Of a DNA stretch of 9,607 bases, positions 8,238-9,607 are shown piece after piece (the first letter of the stretch is position 1; every line of letters begins with the position of its first letter). The notes under the pieces are model-generated. The model saw only the letters and a list, made by a program, of their open reading frames with translations, did not search any database and had not been told where the DNA came from. The stretch spans positions 1 to 9,607 of the forward strand of contig CAINVI010000335.1 in assembly GCA_903854075.1 (NCBI GenBank), written 5' to 3'. This stretch comes from Candidatus Pollutiaquabacter sp. (GTDB lineage: Bacteria; Bacteroidota; Bacteroidia; AKYH767-A; 2013-40CM-41-45). Both the position numbers and the translations under genes were made by a program.

Positions 8238-9302
8238 ATGAAAAATCGCTATATCGGAAAATTCGCATCGGCCTTGTTGGTAGGAAGTCTCCTGTCATCT
8301 TCCGTTGCATTCGCCGGAAATCCTGATCGTGTTGGTCAGGCCGGAGCTACCGAATTGCTCATCAATCCATGGTCTCGTTCCTCCGGTTGGGCGCATGCCA
8401 ATGCCGGCGGCGTACGCGGCCTTGAGGCGACCTTCCTTAACGTTGCAGGTATTGCACACACGAAAAAGACGGAAGTCGGATTCGCGAACACCTCTTTCCT
8501 GCGCGGCAGCGGAATCAGCATCAACGCTTTCGGTCTCACCCAAAAAGTGGGCGAAGCAGGCGTGTTGGGATTGTCGATCATGTCCATGGATTTCGGTGAA
8601 ATTGACGTAACCACTACGTCGTTGCCGGAAGGTGGAGTCGGTACCTATAAGCCACAGTTCATTAATATCGGAATCTCATACGCAAAGGTGTTTTCCAATT
8701 CCATTTATGGAGGTTTCACCGTACGTATCATCGACCAGAGTATCTCTAACGTCGGTGCTCGCGGTGTTGCTGTCGATGCAGGTATCCAGTATGTGACCGG
8801 TACAAACGAAGATCGTGACAATGTACGCTTCGGAATCTCGTTGAAGAACGTGGGAACGCCGATGAAATTCGGTGGCGACGGTCTTTCTACACGCTTAACG
8901 GCACCAACCGGCGGCTATCAGTTGACCATTGAGCAACGTACCGAAGGATTTGAAATCCCTTCGTTGTTGAACATCGGAGCGTCCTATGATTTTCGTCCGG
9001 CTGAAAACCATCGTATCACGGCTGCGGCTAACTACACCTCCAATTCGTTCAGCTACGATCAGACCTCTGTCGGCCTCGAGTACGCTTTCAACGAGATGTT
9101 CATGTTGCGCGGTGGATTTATGTATGAGAAAAACATCTTTGATGATGTCAATCGTCTTACTGCCAACACCGGTCCATGCGGAGGTGTAACGGTGGAAGTG
9201 CCACTCGGAAAATCCGGCAAGCGATTCGGTATTGATTACTCTATCCGTTTCAGCAATCCGTTTGATAATACCCACACCTTTGGAGCCAAGTTGACGCTCT
9301 AG
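8238..9302 (+). CDS. PorV/PorQ-family outer-membrane beta-barrel protein
   Basis: A predicted outer-membrane barrel of 354 residues related to PorV and PorQ. In that family PorV carries T9SS substrates from the translocon to the attachment machinery, and PorQ takes part in cell-surface attachment. Residues 1-26 are a signal peptide ending AFA before G27. The mature N-terminus (VGQAGATELLINPWSRSSG, about 32-50, then GVRGLEATFLNVAGIA at 58-73) follows the family pattern of a hydrophobic stretch, a small-residue loop, then an N-AG motif. The remainder is a series of amphipathic beta-strands (GLSIMSMDFGEI, FINIGISYAKVF, LLNIGASYDF, AFGAKL-like end) of the length expected for this family. Its ATG lies 43 bp after the giant-protein stop, and a strong terminator follows 21 bp after its own stop, so it is the last gene of the unit. 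Being next to a protein with a T9SS-like C-terminus suggests a dedicated export partner. It could instead be a FadL-like transporter; whether it is the PorV of the core T9SS cannot be told here. Confidence 0.85.
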   Translation: MKNRYIGKFASALLVGSLLSSSVAFAGNPDRVGQAGATELLINPWSRSSGWAHANAGGVRGLEATFLNVAGIAHTKKTEVGFANTSFLRGSGISINAFGLTQKVGEAGVLGLSIMSMDFGEIDVTTTSLPEGGVGTYKPQFINIGISYAKVFSNSIYGGFTVRIIDQSISNVGARGVAVDAGIQYVTGTNEDRDNVRFGISLKNVGTPMKFGGDGLSTRLTAPTGGYQLTIEQRTEGFEIPSLLNIGASYDFRPAENHRITAAANYTSNSFSYDQTSVGLEYAFNEMFMLRGGFMYEKNIFDDVNRLTANTGPCGGVTVEVPLGKSGKRFGIDYSIRFSNPFDNTHTFGAKLTL

Positions 9303-9323
9303 TTGTTATTATTGTTTCTACAG

Positions 9324-9360
9324 CGAACAAGATCCTCCCAAGGGTCTTGTTTCGTTTTTT
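9324..9360 (+). terminator. Rho-independent terminator after the PorV-like gene
   Basis: AACAAGATCCT (9326-9336) pairs with AGGGTCTTGTT (9341-9351), an 11-bp stem with one T-G wobble around the loop CCCA. A further CG/CG pair at the base is offset by one bulged T. The stem is followed by CG and six T residues (9355-9360). It starts 21 bp after the stop codon and is the only good terminator hairpin I see downstream of any of the three middle genes, which supports one shared transcript. Confidence 0.88.
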
Positions 9361-9418
9361 AGTAAAAGAACACTACGACAGCGCATTCTCCGTCTGTCGA
9401 ACCGAAAAAATAACCTAT

Positions 9419-9426
9419 TATAATTG
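9419..9426 (+). promoter_or_regulatory. Candidate -7 box for greA
   Basis: TATAATTG matches the Bacteroidota -7 consensus TAnnTTTG at all but one fixed position and lies between the upstream terminator and greA, where a promoter is needed. No convincing TTG lies at the -33 distance. Transcription would start near 9432-9434. Confidence 0.3.
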
Positions 9427-9430
9427 AATA

Positions 9431-9451
9431 GCAGGCCGTATGGCGGCCTAC
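9431..9451 (+). other. GC-rich hairpin in the greA leader
   Basis: AGGCCG (9433-9438) and CGGCCT (9444-9449) form a perfect 6-bp stem around TATGG. The stem can extend by two more pairs past a single C/A mismatch. No T tract follows, so it is not an ordinary intrinsic terminator. It ends about 20 nt before the greA ATG. If the candidate -7 box is right, the hairpin would sit at the very 5' end of the mRNA. Confidence 0.5.
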
Positions 9452-9469
9452 TCATTATTTAAATTAACC

Positions 9470-9607
9470 ATGACTGCTCAGTATTTCACCCCGGAGGGCC
9501 TGAAAAAACTTCAGGACGAATTGAATCAATTGAAGAATGTGGAGCGCCCGAAGATCTCTCAGCAGATCGCGGAGGCGCGCGATAAAGGCGATCTTTCGGA
9601 AAATGCC
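9470..9607 (+). CDS. greA: Transcription elongation factor GreA, N-terminal fragment (runs off right edge)
   Basis: GreA rescues backtracked RNA polymerase by entering the secondary channel and stimulating cleavage of the extruded transcript. The 46 codons present encode MTAQYFTPEGLKKLQDELNQ followed by the charged first helix of the N-terminal coiled coil and the tip sequence ARDKGDLSENA. The acidic tip residues known to matter in GreA, Asp41 and Glu44, are present at exactly those positions. The family is about 158 residues, so the second helix and the C-terminal FKBP-like domain lie outside the window. The start at 9470 fits the family N-terminus; upstream is the A/T-rich TTAAATTAACC with no Shine-Dalgarno, as is usual in Bacteroidota. 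A strong terminator separates it from the gene before, so it has its own promoter. Confidence 0.95.
   Translation, partial: MTAQYFTPEGLKKLQDELNQLKNVERPKISQQIAEARDKGDLSENA

Noticed and set aside
1..9607. CRISPR arrays, tRNA or rRNA genes, insertion sequences, attachment sites
   Set aside because: No regularly spaced repeats, RNA-gene signatures, transposase frames or terminal inverted repeats were seen anywhere in the window.

Overview
The window looks like chromosomal DNA of a Bacteroidota (Bacteroidetes) bacterium. The evidence is a very large TonB-dependent outer-membrane receptor with an N-terminal carboxypeptidase-regulatory-like domain, a giant secreted protein with a type IX secretion (T9SS)-like C-terminal fold, and a PorV/PorQ-family barrel. 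In addition, translation starts lack strong Shine-Dalgarno sequences, and candidate promoters resemble the Bacteroidota -7 box TAnnTTTG. I cannot place it at genus level. Nothing suggests a mobile element, phage, CRISPR array or RNA gene.

Layout: the left edge (1-197, minus strand) is the first 65 codons of smc, the chromosome condensation ATPase. A 290-bp divergent intergenic region (198-487) follows and holds candidate promoters for both directions and a short inverted repeat. Next come three plus-strand genes in the same direction with short gaps (48 and 43 bp): a TonB-dependent receptor (488-4189), a 1318-residue secreted protein (4238-8194) and a PorV/PorQ-family outer-membrane barrel (8238-9302). 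A clear intrinsic terminator (9324-9360) closes this unit. After a 109-bp gap containing a GC-rich hairpin, greA begins (9470) and runs off the right edge.

The three middle genes read as one transcription unit for the cell envelope. The first and third products should be outer-membrane beta-barrels. The middle product has a signal peptide, calcium-binding-like Asp/Asn-rich loops, many cysteines and a C-terminal Ig-like module of the kind used for T9SS export, so it is probably displayed on the cell surface. A reasonable inference is that the PorV-like protein is a dedicated export or anchoring partner for the giant protein, and that the giant protein works with the TonB receptor in binding or taking up an unknown substrate. 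This is a receptor plus surface-protein pairing comparable to SusC/SusD, but without a recognisable SusD. The sequence does not reveal the substrate. The flanking smc and greA genes are housekeeping genes and probably unrelated in function.
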